From RH-chloro-G1 sp003670575 (GTDB taxonomy: Bacteria; Chloroflexota; Dehalococcoidia; UBA2979), in NCBI GenBank assembly GCA_947499615.1, contig CANMOP010000012.1:1-63616 (forward strand): a stretch of DNA of 63,616 nucleotides. The letters run 5' to 3'. Shown in pieces: positions 23,573 to 33,025 of this stretch (the first letter of the stretch is position 1; each line of letters opens with the position of its first letter). The translations under genes and the position numbers were made by a program. The notes under the pieces are model-generated. The model saw only the letters and a list, made by a program, of their open reading frames with translations, made no database searches and was not told where the DNA came from.

Positions 23573-25873
23573 ATGACCCTGATGCAGAAGCCGTACCGAG
23601 TCATTGGCACCCGCCCGATCCGCCCGGACGGGATCGAGAAGGTCACCGGCCGCGCGCTGTATGGCGCCGATTTCAAGCTCCCTCAGATGCTGTTCGGACG
23701 GCTGAAGGTCAGCCCGCACGCGCATGCCATCATCAAGAAGATCGACGTCTCTCGGGCGCTGGCGCTACCGGGCGTGGAAGCCGTGGTTACCAGCGCTGAC
23801 TTCCCGAACTCCACCAGCATCGAACGAGCCGGTGCGGGGCGCGGCGGGGAGTTCCCTCGACGCTACGTGGTGGGCAACTTCCTCGCGGTTGAGAAGGTGC
23901 TGTTCTACGGGCACCCCGTGGCGGCGGTTGCGGCTACGAGCTCGCACATCGCCGAGGACGCCCTCGCACTCATCGACGTGGAGTACGAGGTGCTGCCGCC
24001 GGTGATGACCGCGCAGCAGGCGATGGAGCCCGGTGCGCCGATCCTGCACTCCAACATGCGCACGTCCGAGCCGATGGGCATCGCGACGGACTCTGACACG
24101 CCGACCAACATCGCCAGCCACGTGCAGGTCTCCACGGGCGACGTGGACGCCGCGTTCGCGAGCGCTGACATCATCGTGGAGGACGAGTTCCACACCAGCA
24201 CGTTCCACCAAGGCTACATCGAGCCCCACACGGCAACCGCGACGTGGAGCCCGGACGGCACCCTCACCGTCTACACCAGCACGCAGGGCATATTCACGAT
24301 CGTCCGCGAGCCACTGGCGACCATCTTGCAGATGCCGCCCACGCGCATCCGAGTGGTGCCGATGGAGATCGGCGGCGGCTTCGGCGGGAAGAACCGTGCC
24401 TACTGCGAGCCGATTGCCGCGATGCTGTCCAAGAAGGCTGGCAAGCCGGTGCGCGTCTCGATGACGCGCGAGGAGGTGCTGTTGGCCACTGGCCCCACCT
24501 CCGGCACCTACATTCGCGCGCGCATCGGCGCCAAGCGTGACGGCACGCTGGTGGCCGCTCAAATCTGGATGGCCTACGAAGCGGGTGCCTTCCCGGGCTC
24601 GTCCGTCGGCGGTGGCACCAACACGGTGCTTGGCCCCTACGACATCCCGAACGTGCGCATCGATGGCTATGACGTGGTCGTGAACCGCCCACGCAACGCG
24701 GCGTATCGCGCGCCGGGCGTCCCCCAGCCCACGTTCGCCATCGAGTCGCTCATGGACGAGCTGGCGGAGCGGTTGGAAATGGACCCGATGGATCTGCGCC
24801 TCAAGAGCGCGGCCCGCGAGGGCACCCGACGGCCGAACGGCGTGGTGCTCACGACCAACGGCAACATCGAGGTGATGAACCTCCTCAAGAACAGCGCGCA
24901 CTACCGCTCCGAGCTCAGCGGTGACTTTGTCGGCCGCGGCGTGGCGGTGGGCTTCTGGAACTCCGGCTCGGGCGCGCACAGCATCAACGCCGCCGTCGGC
25001 TCTGACGGGCTGGTGCTGCTCAACGGCGGCGCGGTGGACATCGGCGGGCTGCGGGCGACCGAGGCGATGTCGATGGCCGAGATCCTCGACATCCCGTACG
25101 AGGACATCAAGGTGCGCACCGTGGACACCGACTCCATCGGCCACACCAACGGCACCGGCGGCAGCAGCACCGGCTCCGGCACCGCCGCCAGCGTGGTGCA
25201 GGTGGCGATGCAGATCAAGGCGGGCATGATCGCTCGCACGGCAAAGATCTGGAGTCTGGAGCCTTCGGTCGTGACCTACGGCCCGCACGGCACCATGACC
25301 GGCCCCACCGACGCAGATGGCAAGCCTCGCATGCTCACCTTCAAGGAGGTGGCGTCGCAGATGAACGGCACCGGCGGCCCCATCAGCGGGCACACCGACA
25401 ACGGTGGCGCGGGCGGCGGTCCGGCCTTCACGGCGCACATCGCCGATGTGCAGGTCGACCCGGACACCGGTAAAGTGCAACTGCTGCGCTACACCGCGAT
25501 CGAGGATGTCGGGACGGCGATGCACCCCTCGTACGTCGAGGGGCAGATTCAGGGCGCGGTGGCTCAGGGCGTCGGCATGGCGTTGACCGAGGAGTACTTC
25601 TACGACGCACAGGGCGTGCTGCGGAACAGCAGCCTCCTAGACTACCGCATGCCCACAGCGCTCGACCTGCCGATGCTCGACATCGTGCTGGTGGAGGTGC
25701 CGAACCCGGCGCACCCGTTCGGGGTACGTGGCGTCGGCGAGCCGCCAATCGTGCCGGTGATGGGTGCCATCTCCAACGCGATCTACGACGCAATCCACCT
25801 GCGCATGCGCTCCATGCCCGCGACCCCACGTGCGGTGCTGGAAGCGATCCTGGAGCGAGATGGCGAGGCGTAA
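23573..25873 (+). CDS. Xanthine dehydrogenase-family molybdopterin-binding (large) subunit
   Basis: A 766-residue aldehyde oxidase/xanthine dehydrogenase large subunit. RPDGIEKVTGRALYGADF starts the first domain. The molybdopterin-site motif GGGFGGKN lies near residue 268, AYRAPGVPQP near 379, TGGSSTGSGTA near 528, and the catalytic Glu is in GVGEPP near 722. These residues suggest an active molybdenum hydroxylase acting on an aldehyde, N-heterocycle or CO-like substrate. GGAGGAG precedes the ATG by six bases. The [2Fe-2S] and FAD subunits that normally sit beside it are absent here, so they must be encoded elsewhere or replaced. A perfect hairpin ends the gene. Confidence 0.9.
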   Translation: MTLMQKPYRVIGTRPIRPDGIEKVTGRALYGADFKLPQMLFGRLKVSPHAHAIIKKIDVSRALALPGVEAVVTSADFPNSTSIERAGAGRGGEFPRRYVVGNFLAVEKVLFYGHPVAAVAATSSHIAEDALALIDVEYEVLPPVMTAQQAMEPGAPILHSNMRTSEPMGIATDSDTPTNIASHVQVSTGDVDAAFASADIIVEDEFHTSTFHQGYIEPHTATATWSPDGTLTVYTSTQGIFTIVREPLATILQMPPTRIRVVPMEIGGGFGGKNRAYCEPIAAMLSKKAGKPVRVSMTREEVLLATGPTSGTYIRARIGAKRDGTLVAAQIWMAYEAGAFPGSSVGGGTNTVLGPYDIPNVRIDGYDVVVNRPRNAAYRAPGVPQPTFAIESLMDELAERLEMDPMDLRLKSAAREGTRRPNGVVLTTNGNIEVMNLLKNSAHYRSELSGDFVGRGVAVGFWNSGSGAHSINAAVGSDGLVLLNGGAVDIGGLRATEAMSMAEILDIPYEDIKVRTVDTDSIGHTNGTGGSSTGSGTAASVVQVAMQIKAGMIARTAKIWSLEPSVVTYGPHGTMTGPTDADGKPRMLTFKEVASQMNGTGGPISGHTDNGGAGGGPAFTAHIADVQVDPDTGKVQLLRYTAIEDVGTAMHPSYVEGQIQGAVAQGVGMALTEEYFYDAQGVLRNSSLLDYRMPTALDLPMLDIVLVEVPNPAHPFGVRGVGEPPIVPVMGAISNAIYDAIHLRMRSMPATPRAVLEAILERDGEA

Positions 25874-25921
25874 CTGATCGGTACGCGGCCTGCGGGGCCG
25901 CTGGCGACGACGGAGCACACA

Positions 25922-25947
25922 AGAGGGGCGCCAACTGGCGCCCCTCT
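25922..25947. terminator. Bidirectional hairpin terminator
   Basis: AGAGGGGCGCC (25922-25932) pairs perfectly with GGCGCCCCTCT (25937-25947) around AACT. It sits between two convergent genes, 49 bases after the hydroxylase stop. T runs are weak on both sides. Confidence 0.65.
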
Positions 25948-25971
25948 ACTCATACCTCGTGGAATCGACGG

Positions 25972-26139
25972 CTACCCCGCCGGCTTGCCCGGAACGATGA
26001 GGTCGTGCCGCGGGAACTCGTCGTGGGTGTGCTCGCAGTTGGTGCACACGAAGTTCTCGCAGCCCTCGCAGACCTGCGTCGTGGAGCTGAAGCAGTGGTA
26101 GCACCCCGCGGAACGCGTAGTCAGCCGATACGTCATCAT
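25972..26139 (-). CDS. Small B-box-like zinc-binding protein
   Basis: A 55-residue open frame (MMTYRLTTRSAGCYHC at the start). Cys and His residues form a dense pattern: C13-x2-C16-x7-C24-x2-C27-x4-C32-x2-C35-x-H37-x-H39, resembling a B-box or double zinc-ribbon finger that would bind two zinc ions. Coding is supported by this strict spacing in an otherwise open frame. Two in-frame ATG codons are possible starts (26139 and 26136). It follows the MFS gene at 26208 on the same strand by 68 bases. Role unknown; such minidomains often mediate protein contacts. Confidence 0.7.
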   Translation of the reverse strand: MMTYRLTTRSAGCYHCFSSTTQVCEGCENFVCTNCEHTHDEFPRHDLIVPGKPAG

Positions 26140-26207
26140 GTGTTTATCCTACCGTACCGCGCGCACTCACGTGGCCCCACCTGCGCTATCGCCACACGCA
26201 TTCTTCG

Positions 26208-27485
26208 CTAACCGGCGGCCGCCTTCGGCCCGGTCTCCTTCATGAACATCGACGTCCACACGAACAACGTCGGCAGCAGCAGCAGCGGCATCAGCCCGGT
26301 GCGATACGAGCCGGTGCTGTCCGCGATGGTGCTCACGATGATCGGGCCAGCCAGGATGCCAACCGTCACGATGCTCATCTGCAACGCCTGACCGATCGCC
26401 CGCTCTGCCGGACTCAGCCCTGGAATCTCCAGCGGAATCGTCTGCAGCGAAGGGAACGGCAGGAAGACGAAGCAACCGGTGATGAATGCCGTAAGGATGA
26501 GCACCGGCTCCGACACGGGACTGAGCATGATGTACCAGCAGATCGGCAGCGCGATGCCGGACGGCCAGATCAACGGCTTGCGCAGCCCGATGCGGTCCGA
26601 GATGAAGCCCGCGACGCCATTGATGACCAACCCACCGAGGGGAATCACCGCGGTGATGCTACCCGCGGTCTGCAGCGAGAATCCGCGCTCGTGCACGAAG
26701 TACGAGGGGAGGAAGAGCAGGTTGGTCGTGAACGCGGTCGCGCCACCCAGCACTGCCAGCCCCAGAACGTAGAACTCCCGCCGACGAAGCACGACGCCGG
26801 CCGCGGAGAGCCCTCGATCCTGACGGCGCGCGCGCGCGTAGCTGGGAGTGATCCGCTCGCGAGCGGTGAAGAACCACGCCGTAGCGATGATCAGCAGCAC
26901 CCCTGCGTTGCCGATAAAGATGTTCCGCCAACCACCCACCGCGCTCAGGATCAGCGGCACGATTGCGAGCCCCGCGATCTGCGCCACCGTCTGTAGCGAG
27001 AGCATCACTCCCGCGACCGTCGCCATCTCGCGAGGTGCTATCCACTGCTGCCGAATCATATTCGCGGGTATCTGCCCAAACGAGACGCCGAACGAGTACA
27101 ACGCCAACCCGCCAAGAGCCACGTAGTACGTCGGCGCGAACCCGACCATCAGCAGCGCGCCCGCGAGCAACAGCGCGAAGGCGTTGAACATCCGAATCGG
27201 CCCGAAACGCACCAGCACGATGCTGGCCGCGAACACCGCGAGGTTGCCCACCGTCCGCGCCGACCCCAGCCACCCGGACTCGATGATCCCGAAGTGCAAC
27301 TCTTCCCGCATCGATGGGAGCAGCACTCCCAGGCTGGAGAAGACCACCGGGCCCAACTGCTGCTGCACGATCATCTGCCCGACGATCACCCAGCGGTAGC
27401 GCGGAAAGTGGTCGTCGGCATGGGTGGCCGCGGACACCGCAGCGGCGTCGGCCTCGCTGCCTGAGGGACCTCGTTCGGTGCTCAC
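26208..27485 (-). CDS. MFS transporter
   Basis: A 425-residue carrier with about twelve hydrophobic segments. A loop 2-3 type motif is not strict, but GFISDRIGLRKPLIWPSG near residue 285 is the typical cytoplasmic loop of the second half. The start is uncertain: the GTG at 27485 (VSTERGPSG) is chosen because the upstream codons are not protein-like and include the terminator hairpin of the next gene. Substrate unknown; neighbours suggest an organic acid or drug-like compound. Confidence 0.8.
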   Translation of the reverse strand: MSTERGPSGSEADAAAVSAATHADDHFPRYRWVIVGQMIVQQQLGPVVFSSLGVLLPSMREELHFGIIESGWLGSARTVGNLAVFAASIVLVRFGPIRMFNAFALLLAGALLMVGFAPTYYVALGGLALYSFGVSFGQIPANMIRQQWIAPREMATVAGVMLSLQTVAQIAGLAIVPLILSAVGGWRNIFIGNAGVLLIIATAWFFTARERITPSYARARRQDRGLSAAGVVLRRREFYVLGLAVLGGATAFTTNLLFLPSYFVHERGFSLQTAGSITAVIPLGGLVINGVAGFISDRIGLRKPLIWPSGIALPICWYIMLSPVSEPVLILTAFITGCFVFLPFPSLQTIPLEIPGLSPAERAIGQALQMSIVTVGILAGPIIVSTIADSTGSYRTGLMPLLLLPTLFVWTSMFMKETGPKAAAG

Positions 27486-27563
27486 TCGTGCGTACTCAAG
27501 GTGCCACCTTCCCGTGTACGGCAGAGTAACACTGCGCGCCGCAAGGCACACCCCAATAGAAAG

Positions 27564-27595
27564 GCTACGAGGTCGCCGGATGGCGACCTCGTAGC
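27564..27595 (-). terminator. Intrinsic terminator of the first tandem CoA-transferase gene
   Basis: GCTACGAGGTCGCC (27564-27577) pairs perfectly over 14 bp with GGCGACCTCGTAGC (27582-27595), with a 4-base loop. On the minus strand it is followed by CTTTCTATT. It lies 38 bases after the CoA-transferase stop. Confidence 0.8.
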
Positions 27596-27632
27596 GCGAT
27601 CGATGCGGGTGCATGCGGCCACGGGGGCCGCA

Positions 27633-30086
27633 CTACAGCGTCACGGGCACCTCGGACCATACGACCTTGCGCTCGCGCAGGTCGGCGATGGCCGTGGCAT
27701 CGAACCCAAGCTCGCCGAGGATCGTGTCGGTGTGCTCACCGGCCAGCGTCCCCCCACCATACTTCCCGGGGTTCTTCGTGAACTTCACGACCGGCCCCCA
27801 CCGCTGGTAGTCGCCCATCACCTGGTGGTGCGCGATCGGCGCAAGGTCGTTCGCCGCCACCTGCGGGTCACGCAGCCAGAACTGCCCCGAGTTGCGATCG
27901 GCATCTGCACGCACACAGCCGACGCCAGCCGCGGCCATCGAGGCCTCCCAGGCGTCAGCCGCCTTGGTCGCGAACAGCGTGACCAATTCCGCCGCCAGCG
28001 CATCCGCGTGCTGGCTCCGCGCCGCCGAGGTGGCGAAACGAGCGTCGCTGCCCAACGCGCCACGCCCAGCCACGGCGCAGAACGCCGCGAACTGCGCGTC
28101 GCTTTCGGCGCTCAGCAGCACCCAGCCGTCGGCCGTCTCGTAGAGGCGGCGCAGCGGGCCGGTGCCCATGAGGTTGGCGTCCAGCGTCGGACGCGCCGGC
28201 TTGCCCTCGTACGAGATTGCGTCGTCCGCGTTCGCGTATTGGTTGGCGCTCAGCATGCTCACAAACACCTGCTGCCCGGTGCCACTCGCTGCACGAGCGC
28301 GCAACGCCAGCAGCGCGGCAGTCTGAATCGCCATCGTGCTGCACGGGTCCGGGTTGGACTCGTTGGCACGAGTGAACTGCCGCGAGGCCTCGCGAATCGT
28401 GTCGATGTCGTCGGAGGCGGGCGGCGGCCAGGCCGCGCCGGCCTGCATCAACGCGCCACCGTTCACCGCACCCGGGATCGGGTGCGCACCGGGGCGGGAG
28501 GCGCTGGGGCCGTCCGGGCCGTAGCCGCTGAGGTTCATCCAGATGATGTTGGGCTGAATCGCCTTGGCCTGCTCGTAGCCGATGCCGAGGCGCTCCGGCA
28601 CACCGGGGCGGTAGTTGTGGATGATCATGTCGGCCTTCGCGATCAACTCGCGGACGATGGCCTGACCGTGCTCCGACTTCAGGTCGACGCAGATGCTGTC
28701 CTTGTTCGCATTCAGGCGCGAGGCGCCGATGTACGAGCCGAGCCCGACGTTGCGCCCAAGGCCTCGGCCCGGGTCGCCACCGATCGGCTCCACCTTGATC
28801 ACGCGCGCCCCGAGGTCCGCGAGCAGCGAGCACGCGAGCGGGGTGGCGATGATGGTTGCGAACTCCAGGATGGTAATGCCTTCCAGCGGCGGACGAGCGT
28901 CCGGCGCCGCAGCGCGAGGCGCTCGCGCGTCCCACGGCTGCGCCAGCACCTCGGCCGTGTGCTGACCCGCCTCAGGTGCGGGTGCGCCGATCTGCGCCGG
29001 GGTGTCCCGCAGCATCACGATCGGCCCTGCGGCGCGAATGCGGCCAAGCCGTGGGTGCTCCTGCTCGATGACTTCGCCGTTGCCGACGAGGTCAGGGTGG
29101 TAGAGCGCATCCTGCGCAGTACCGACTTCCTCCGCCGCAACGTCCTCATTCTGGCGGAAGATCGCCATCCACTCGGCGGCGGTCTTCTCCCGGGCGCGCC
29201 GCAGCATCATGTTGCGAACTTCCTCGCGCGCCTCGTCGGTCACGCGGTTCGGCGCGCCCTCGTAGCGCGGGTCGCCGAATATCTCCGCCGTCAGGTCGAG
29301 CGAGATGATCGAGGCCTGGAACAGGTGCTCCAGCAGGTTGGCGAACTGGATCCACTTCCCGTCCTTCGTGAGGATGGGCTGGTACCCCAGCGTTGCCATG
29401 GCGGTTGGAGTGAAGCGCACCGGCGCTTCGATCTTCATGCGCTCCGGGTGACGGCGCTCCATCTGCTCGCGCAGCAGGTTGCCTTCGAACGGGATCATGC
29501 CCTGCAACACGCTCGTCTCGACCATCTGGCCCATGCCAGTGCGCTCGCGGGCGTGCAGCGCAGCAAGGATGCCGGCGACCGCCGATTGCGCCGCGCCGTG
29601 CGTGCCCACCTGCACCGCGCCGAAGCTCGGGCCGGGGCGCTGCGTGACGTTCTCGAACGACCACAGTCGGCCGGCCTTGGCGGCGACCAACGCCTCATCG
29701 TGGCTCGGGTAGTCCGCGTATGGGCCGCGCAGCCCCCAGGCGCTGACCGCGCAGTACACGAGGCCGGGGTTCAGCGCGGAGAGCGTGTCGTAGTCGGTCC
29801 GCTGTTCCTTCGCCTCGTCGAGGCTCGACGAGGTCACCAGCACGTCGGCACCGCGCACGAGCTGGTGCAGCGTGTCCTGGTCGGCGGCGCGCGTGAGGTC
29901 CAGCGTCACGCTTCGCTTGCCACGCAACCAGAGCGGCCACGATGGCTCCTGACGTCGAGGGTCGCCACCCGGCGGCTCCACTTTGACGACATCCGCCCCA
30001 AAGTCCGCGAGCACCATGGTGGCGATTCCACCACCACGCCCACTGCTCAAATCGATGATCCGGATGCCGTCACATGGGCGCGTCAT
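27633..30086 (-). CDS. Tandem (two-domain) family III CoA-transferase, copy 1
   Basis: An 817-residue fusion of two CaiB/BaiF (formyl-CoA transferase) domains, residues about 1-395 and 400-817. Each domain starts with the typical strand (IRIIDLSSGRGGG; ITILEFATIIATP) and a GADVVKVEP/GARVIKVEP loop. Aligned by eye with formyl-CoA transferase, whose catalytic Asp is residue 169, the first half has Thr162 (VGTHGA) while the second keeps Asp580 (NPDPCST). Thus one half seems catalytic and the other structural. Family III enzymes form interlocked dimers, and the fusion may make one asymmetric unit. It would move CoA between carboxylic acids; substrates are unknown. The binding-protein gene lies upstream on the same strand with a hairpin between. 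Copy 2 is at 41688. Confidence 0.88.
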   Translation of the reverse strand: MTRPCDGIRIIDLSSGRGGGIATMVLADFGADVVKVEPPGGDPRRQEPSWPLWLRGKRSVTLDLTRAADQDTLHQLVRGADVLVTSSSLDEAKEQRTDYDTLSALNPGLVYCAVSAWGLRGPYADYPSHDEALVAAKAGRLWSFENVTQRPGPSFGAVQVGTHGAAQSAVAGILAALHARERTGMGQMVETSVLQGMIPFEGNLLREQMERRHPERMKIEAPVRFTPTAMATLGYQPILTKDGKWIQFANLLEHLFQASIISLDLTAEIFGDPRYEGAPNRVTDEAREEVRNMMLRRAREKTAAEWMAIFRQNEDVAAEEVGTAQDALYHPDLVGNGEVIEQEHPRLGRIRAAGPIVMLRDTPAQIGAPAPEAGQHTAEVLAQPWDARAPRAAAPDARPPLEGITILEFATIIATPLACSLLADLGARVIKVEPIGGDPGRGLGRNVGLGSYIGASRLNANKDSICVDLKSEHGQAIVRELIAKADMIIHNYRPGVPERLGIGYEQAKAIQPNIIWMNLSGYGPDGPSASRPGAHPIPGAVNGGALMQAGAAWPPPASDDIDTIREASRQFTRANESNPDPCSTMAIQTAALLALRARAASGTGQQVFVSMLSANQYANADDAISYEGKPARPTLDANLMGTGPLRRLYETADGWVLLSAESDAQFAAFCAVAGRGALGSDARFATSAARSQHADALAAELVTLFATKAADAWEASMAAAGVGCVRADADRNSGQFWLRDPQVAANDLAPIAHHQVMGDYQRWGPVVKFTKNPGKYGGGTLAGEHTDTILGELGFDATAIADLRERKVVWSEVPVTL

Positions 30087-30121
30087 GGCTGTCCCTCTCC
30101 ACTCACTGCTTCAGAAACCGA

Positions 30122-30158
30122 ACGAGGCTGGCCCGGCCGCAGCCGGATCCAGCCTCGT
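30122..30158 (-). terminator. Hairpin between binding protein 1 and CoA-transferase 1
   Basis: ACGAGGCTGG (30122-30131) pairs with CCAGCCTCGT (30149-30158); the loop holds a nested CCGG pair. Minus-strand sequence beyond it includes GGTTTC. It may reduce read-through from the abundant binding protein into the enzyme gene. Confidence 0.5.
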
Positions 30159-30179
30159 CCATCCACGGTACCGCAGTAC

Positions 30180-31964
30180 CTACTTCTCAGTGAACCAAAC
30201 GAACCGAGGCGACACACCGTAGGAGTTGTACGCCCATGGCCCGATCACCAGGTCGTTACCGGCAACGTGCGACTGAATCGCAACGTTGTCCGCCGGAACC
30301 CGCAGGTGCAGCATCGCGGGACCTTCCTTGATGTACCGCAGCGAGAACTCGCGCACGATGGCCTTGCGGTCCTCGAGCTTGATCGCCTGCTGCAGCTTCT
30401 CCATCGCCTCGTCCGCCCACGGCTTCGAGTACGACTGGTAGTTTCGGCCACCCTTGGTGTGGAAGTAGGTGACCGCGTCGGCCACCACATCCGGCACGCT
30501 GGTGTGGTTGTACGATCGGCCCTCGTACGTGCGGCCGTTCAGGTTCGTGGTGAACTGCGCGTAGTCAGCCTGCGTGCTGACGGTGATGTTGATCTTCGGG
30601 AACGCCTTGGTGTAGATGTCCTTGACGCGCACCGAGGAATCGATGGACGCCGGGCCGGAGTTGATCTGCTTCCAACCCATCCCCTGGCCTTCTTTGAAGC
30701 CGGCGGCCTCCATCAGCTTCGCGGCCTCGGCGATGTCCTTCGCCTTGGTGTCCGGGTTGTAGCCCGGGAGCTTCATGATCTCCTCGGACTGGATGGACTC
30801 CGGGAACATGGAGTGCACCGGCCCCGTGTAGAGCCAGCCCCGGCCCAGCGGCTCGGAGAACGCCTTGTAGTCCATCGCCAGTTGGAACGCCTGGCGCACG
30901 CGGTCGTCCTGGAACTGCGGGAGCTTCATGTTCACCGCGAAGTGGTCCCAAGTCGGCCCGGGCGTCAGCGACATCTGCGCGCCAGGAACGCTGGACTTGA
31001 GCTGCGGCTCCTCTTCCGGGCGCACCGCAGTCAGGGTGTCGATCTGGCCGCTGATGAACGCCGCCACCAGCGAACCACGATCCGTCAGCACTACCTTCTC
31101 GTAGGTGTCGACGCCGGGGCGCCCACCCTCGTCCCAGGTGCGGTAGTACTCCTTGTTTGCCTTGAACGTCTGGCGAGTGCCATCAACGTAGGCGGTGGGA
31201 ATCCACGCGCCGGTGCCGCCGAACTTCATCGGGTCCTTGAACCCAATGTCGAACATCTCCACCGGGAGCATGCTGGCACGCGGATCGGACAGCGCTGCCA
31301 TGATCGAGCCGTTCGGCTTGGACAACGTCAACTTGATGGTGACATCGTCTACCGCCACGGCGTCCTTCAGCCCGTCAAACTGGGCGTAACGCGCGTACTT
31401 CACCTGCGCGGTCTTCAGGTCCAGCAGACCCGCCTTCCGCTTGATGCTCAATGCCGCGTCCTTGGCGGTGAACACCCGGCCGTTGAGCGGAGCAACGTTG
31501 TGCGTCTTGATGCCTGGGCGGAGCTTCAAAATAATCGTGAGCGGGTCCGAAATCTCGAACGAGGCCAGCATGTCGGGGCTGACCTTCTGGTTGAACCCGT
31601 TCGCGGTCGCCAGGCGGTCGCCGACGATCTCCCAGTCCGCGCCCGCGATGGACACTTCCGGGTCGTTCTCGCGGGAGGTGTCGGTGGCGGCTCGGCGGTA
31701 TGTGCCGCCTTCGATCTTCTTCTTCGTGTTGACCGGGACGGCGCCGAGCTTCGGGTCGAAACCGTCGGCACGCACAACCTTCTTCGGCGCACCGGAATCG
31801 GCGCCCGCGTTCCCACCGGTGTTGGAGGCTGCCGGCGCACTGCTGCCGCCGCCACAGCCGATCAGCGCGGCGCCAGCGAGGCCCGCGATGCCCATACCCG
31901 CACCGCGCAGCATTGAGCGACGCGGCAGGGCCGTTCCCATGAATCGACTCGTTGGACTCGCCAT
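30180..31964 (-). CDS. Family 5 extracellular solute-binding lipoprotein, copy 1
   Basis: A 594-residue ABC-type binding protein (DppA/OppA family). The N-terminus has a Tat-like PRRSML followed by a hydrophobic stretch and the lipobox LIGC, so it is probably exported by Tat and lipid-anchored. Family features include GGTYRRAATDTSRENDPEV near residue 92 and LRPGIKTHNVAPLNGRVFTAKD near 152, the typical family 5 segment. Start at 31964 is supported by GGAGGTG before the ATG. It is upstream of a CoA-transferase and downstream of a permease on the same strand. Family 5 proteins bind peptides, opines, nickel or other solutes; this ligand is unknown. It is a close paralogue of the protein at 39646. 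Confidence 0.9.
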   Translation of the reverse strand: MASPTSRFMGTALPRRSMLRGAGMGIAGLAGAALIGCGGGSSAPAASNTGGNAGADSGAPKKVVRADGFDPKLGAVPVNTKKKIEGGTYRRAATDTSRENDPEVSIAGADWEIVGDRLATANGFNQKVSPDMLASFEISDPLTIILKLRPGIKTHNVAPLNGRVFTAKDAALSIKRKAGLLDLKTAQVKYARYAQFDGLKDAVAVDDVTIKLTLSKPNGSIMAALSDPRASMLPVEMFDIGFKDPMKFGGTGAWIPTAYVDGTRQTFKANKEYYRTWDEGGRPGVDTYEKVVLTDRGSLVAAFISGQIDTLTAVRPEEEPQLKSSVPGAQMSLTPGPTWDHFAVNMKLPQFQDDRVRQAFQLAMDYKAFSEPLGRGWLYTGPVHSMFPESIQSEEIMKLPGYNPDTKAKDIAEAAKLMEAAGFKEGQGMGWKQINSGPASIDSSVRVKDIYTKAFPKINITVSTQADYAQFTTNLNGRTYEGRSYNHTSVPDVVADAVTYFHTKGGRNYQSYSKPWADEAMEKLQQAIKLEDRKAIVREFSLRYIKEGPAMLHLRVPADNVAIQSHVAGNDLVIGPWAYNSYGVSPRFVWFTEK

Positions 31965-32122
31965 ATTCACCTCCATCGTCACAACAGCGTGGCACGCTTG
32001 CTGTGATCCACTGTCCCCGTTTGGTATCCCTCTGCCCAACCCATCGAGTCTCGCCTCGATCTTCCCCCAGGGGGAATCGGGCGCCCGGTGAGCGCCGAAC
32101 GCCAGCTCGCGACGAGACGCGA

Positions 32123-33025
32123 CTAGGACCCCCTGAGCCGCGGGTCAAGTACGTCCCGCAGAGCGTCACCGAACACGTTGATGCCAAAGACCACGGTGCC
32201 AAGGGCAACCGTTGGGCCGATCAGCATCCACGGCGCAGCGAACATGTAGTTGCGGCCCTCGTTGGAGAGCATGCCACCCCACGTCGGCGTGGGAGGCGGA
32301 ACGCCATATCCGAGAAAGCTGAGCGAAGCCTCGGAGAGGATGGTGCCACCAAATCCGAGCGACGCAAGCACGATGATCGTCGGCAACACGTTCGGCAGCA
32401 GATGCCGAACCATGATCCAAGAGCCGGAAGCACCGAGCGAACGCGCAGCCTCGATGTAGACCTGATTGATCAGTCCGAGCACAGACGCGCGGATGATCCG
32501 GCTCTCCGTGATCGCACGTCTGAACGACAGAGCGATCACCACGTTCACGAGGCTCGGGCCCAACACGACCATGATCGCGATCAACAAGATCAGGAACGGG
32601 ATCGCCTGGATGGTGTCCACCAACCGACCGATGCCGTAGTCCACCCATCCGCCGAAGTACGCGCTCACCAGTCCGAGGAACACCGCCGGGATGATGGTCG
32701 CCAGCGTCACCATCACACCGATCTTCAGCGATGTCTGCGAGCCGTAAATGATCCGCGTAAACACATCACGGCCGAACTGATCGGTCCCCACGAGGTGCGA
32801 CACAGACGGCTTCAGCAGACGCACCGTCGTGTCGCCGGCGATCGGGTCGTACGGCGAGATGACCGGTGCAGCCACCGCCATCCCCACAAACACAATCAGA
32901 ATGAAGGCACCAATGGCCCCCAGCGGCTTCTTGCGGATGAACCGCCGCACCCCAGACCCAAACCGCGCCCAGGCCGCAGGGCCTTCTACAACCGCAGCGG
33001 GGACAGCAGAAATTCCGGTCGCCAT
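32123..33025 (-). CDS. ABC transporter permease (DppC/OppC-like)
   Basis: A 300-residue inner-membrane permease. An N-terminal cytoplasmic helix and TM1 (KKPLGAIGAFILIVFVG) are followed by HLVGTDQFGRDVFTRIIYG near residue 76, the DppC signature, and the ATPase-coupling EAA loop (EAARSLGASGSWIMVRHLLPN) near 195-215. GGAGGG before ATG 33025 decides the start. It is divergent from the DppB-like gene, and no ATPase genes are nearby. It probably works with the binding protein downstream on the same strand. Confidence 0.9.
   Translation of the reverse strand: MATGISAVPAAVVEGPAAWARFGSGVRRFIRKKPLGAIGAFILIVFVGMAVAAPVISPYDPIAGDTTVRLLKPSVSHLVGTDQFGRDVFTRIIYGSQTSLKIGVMVTLATIIPAVFLGLVSAYFGGWVDYGIGRLVDTIQAIPFLILLIAIMVVLGPSLVNVVIALSFRRAITESRIIRASVLGLINQVYIEAARSLGASGSWIMVRHLLPNVLPTIIVLASLGFGGTILSEASLSFLGYGVPPPTPTWGGMLSNEGRNYMFAAPWMLIGPTVALGTVVFGINVFGDALRDVLDPRLRGS

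Noticed and set aside
23765..25525. A 586-codon open frame on the minus strand.
   Set aside because: Antisense to the molybdenum hydroxylase gene; composition is typical of a shadow frame in GC-rich DNA.
27501..31916. A 1471-codon open frame on the plus strand.
   Set aside because: It lies antisense to the CoA-transferase and binding-protein genes, which have clear domains, and its translation is Arg/His/Val-rich with no family features. It is a GC-rich shadow.
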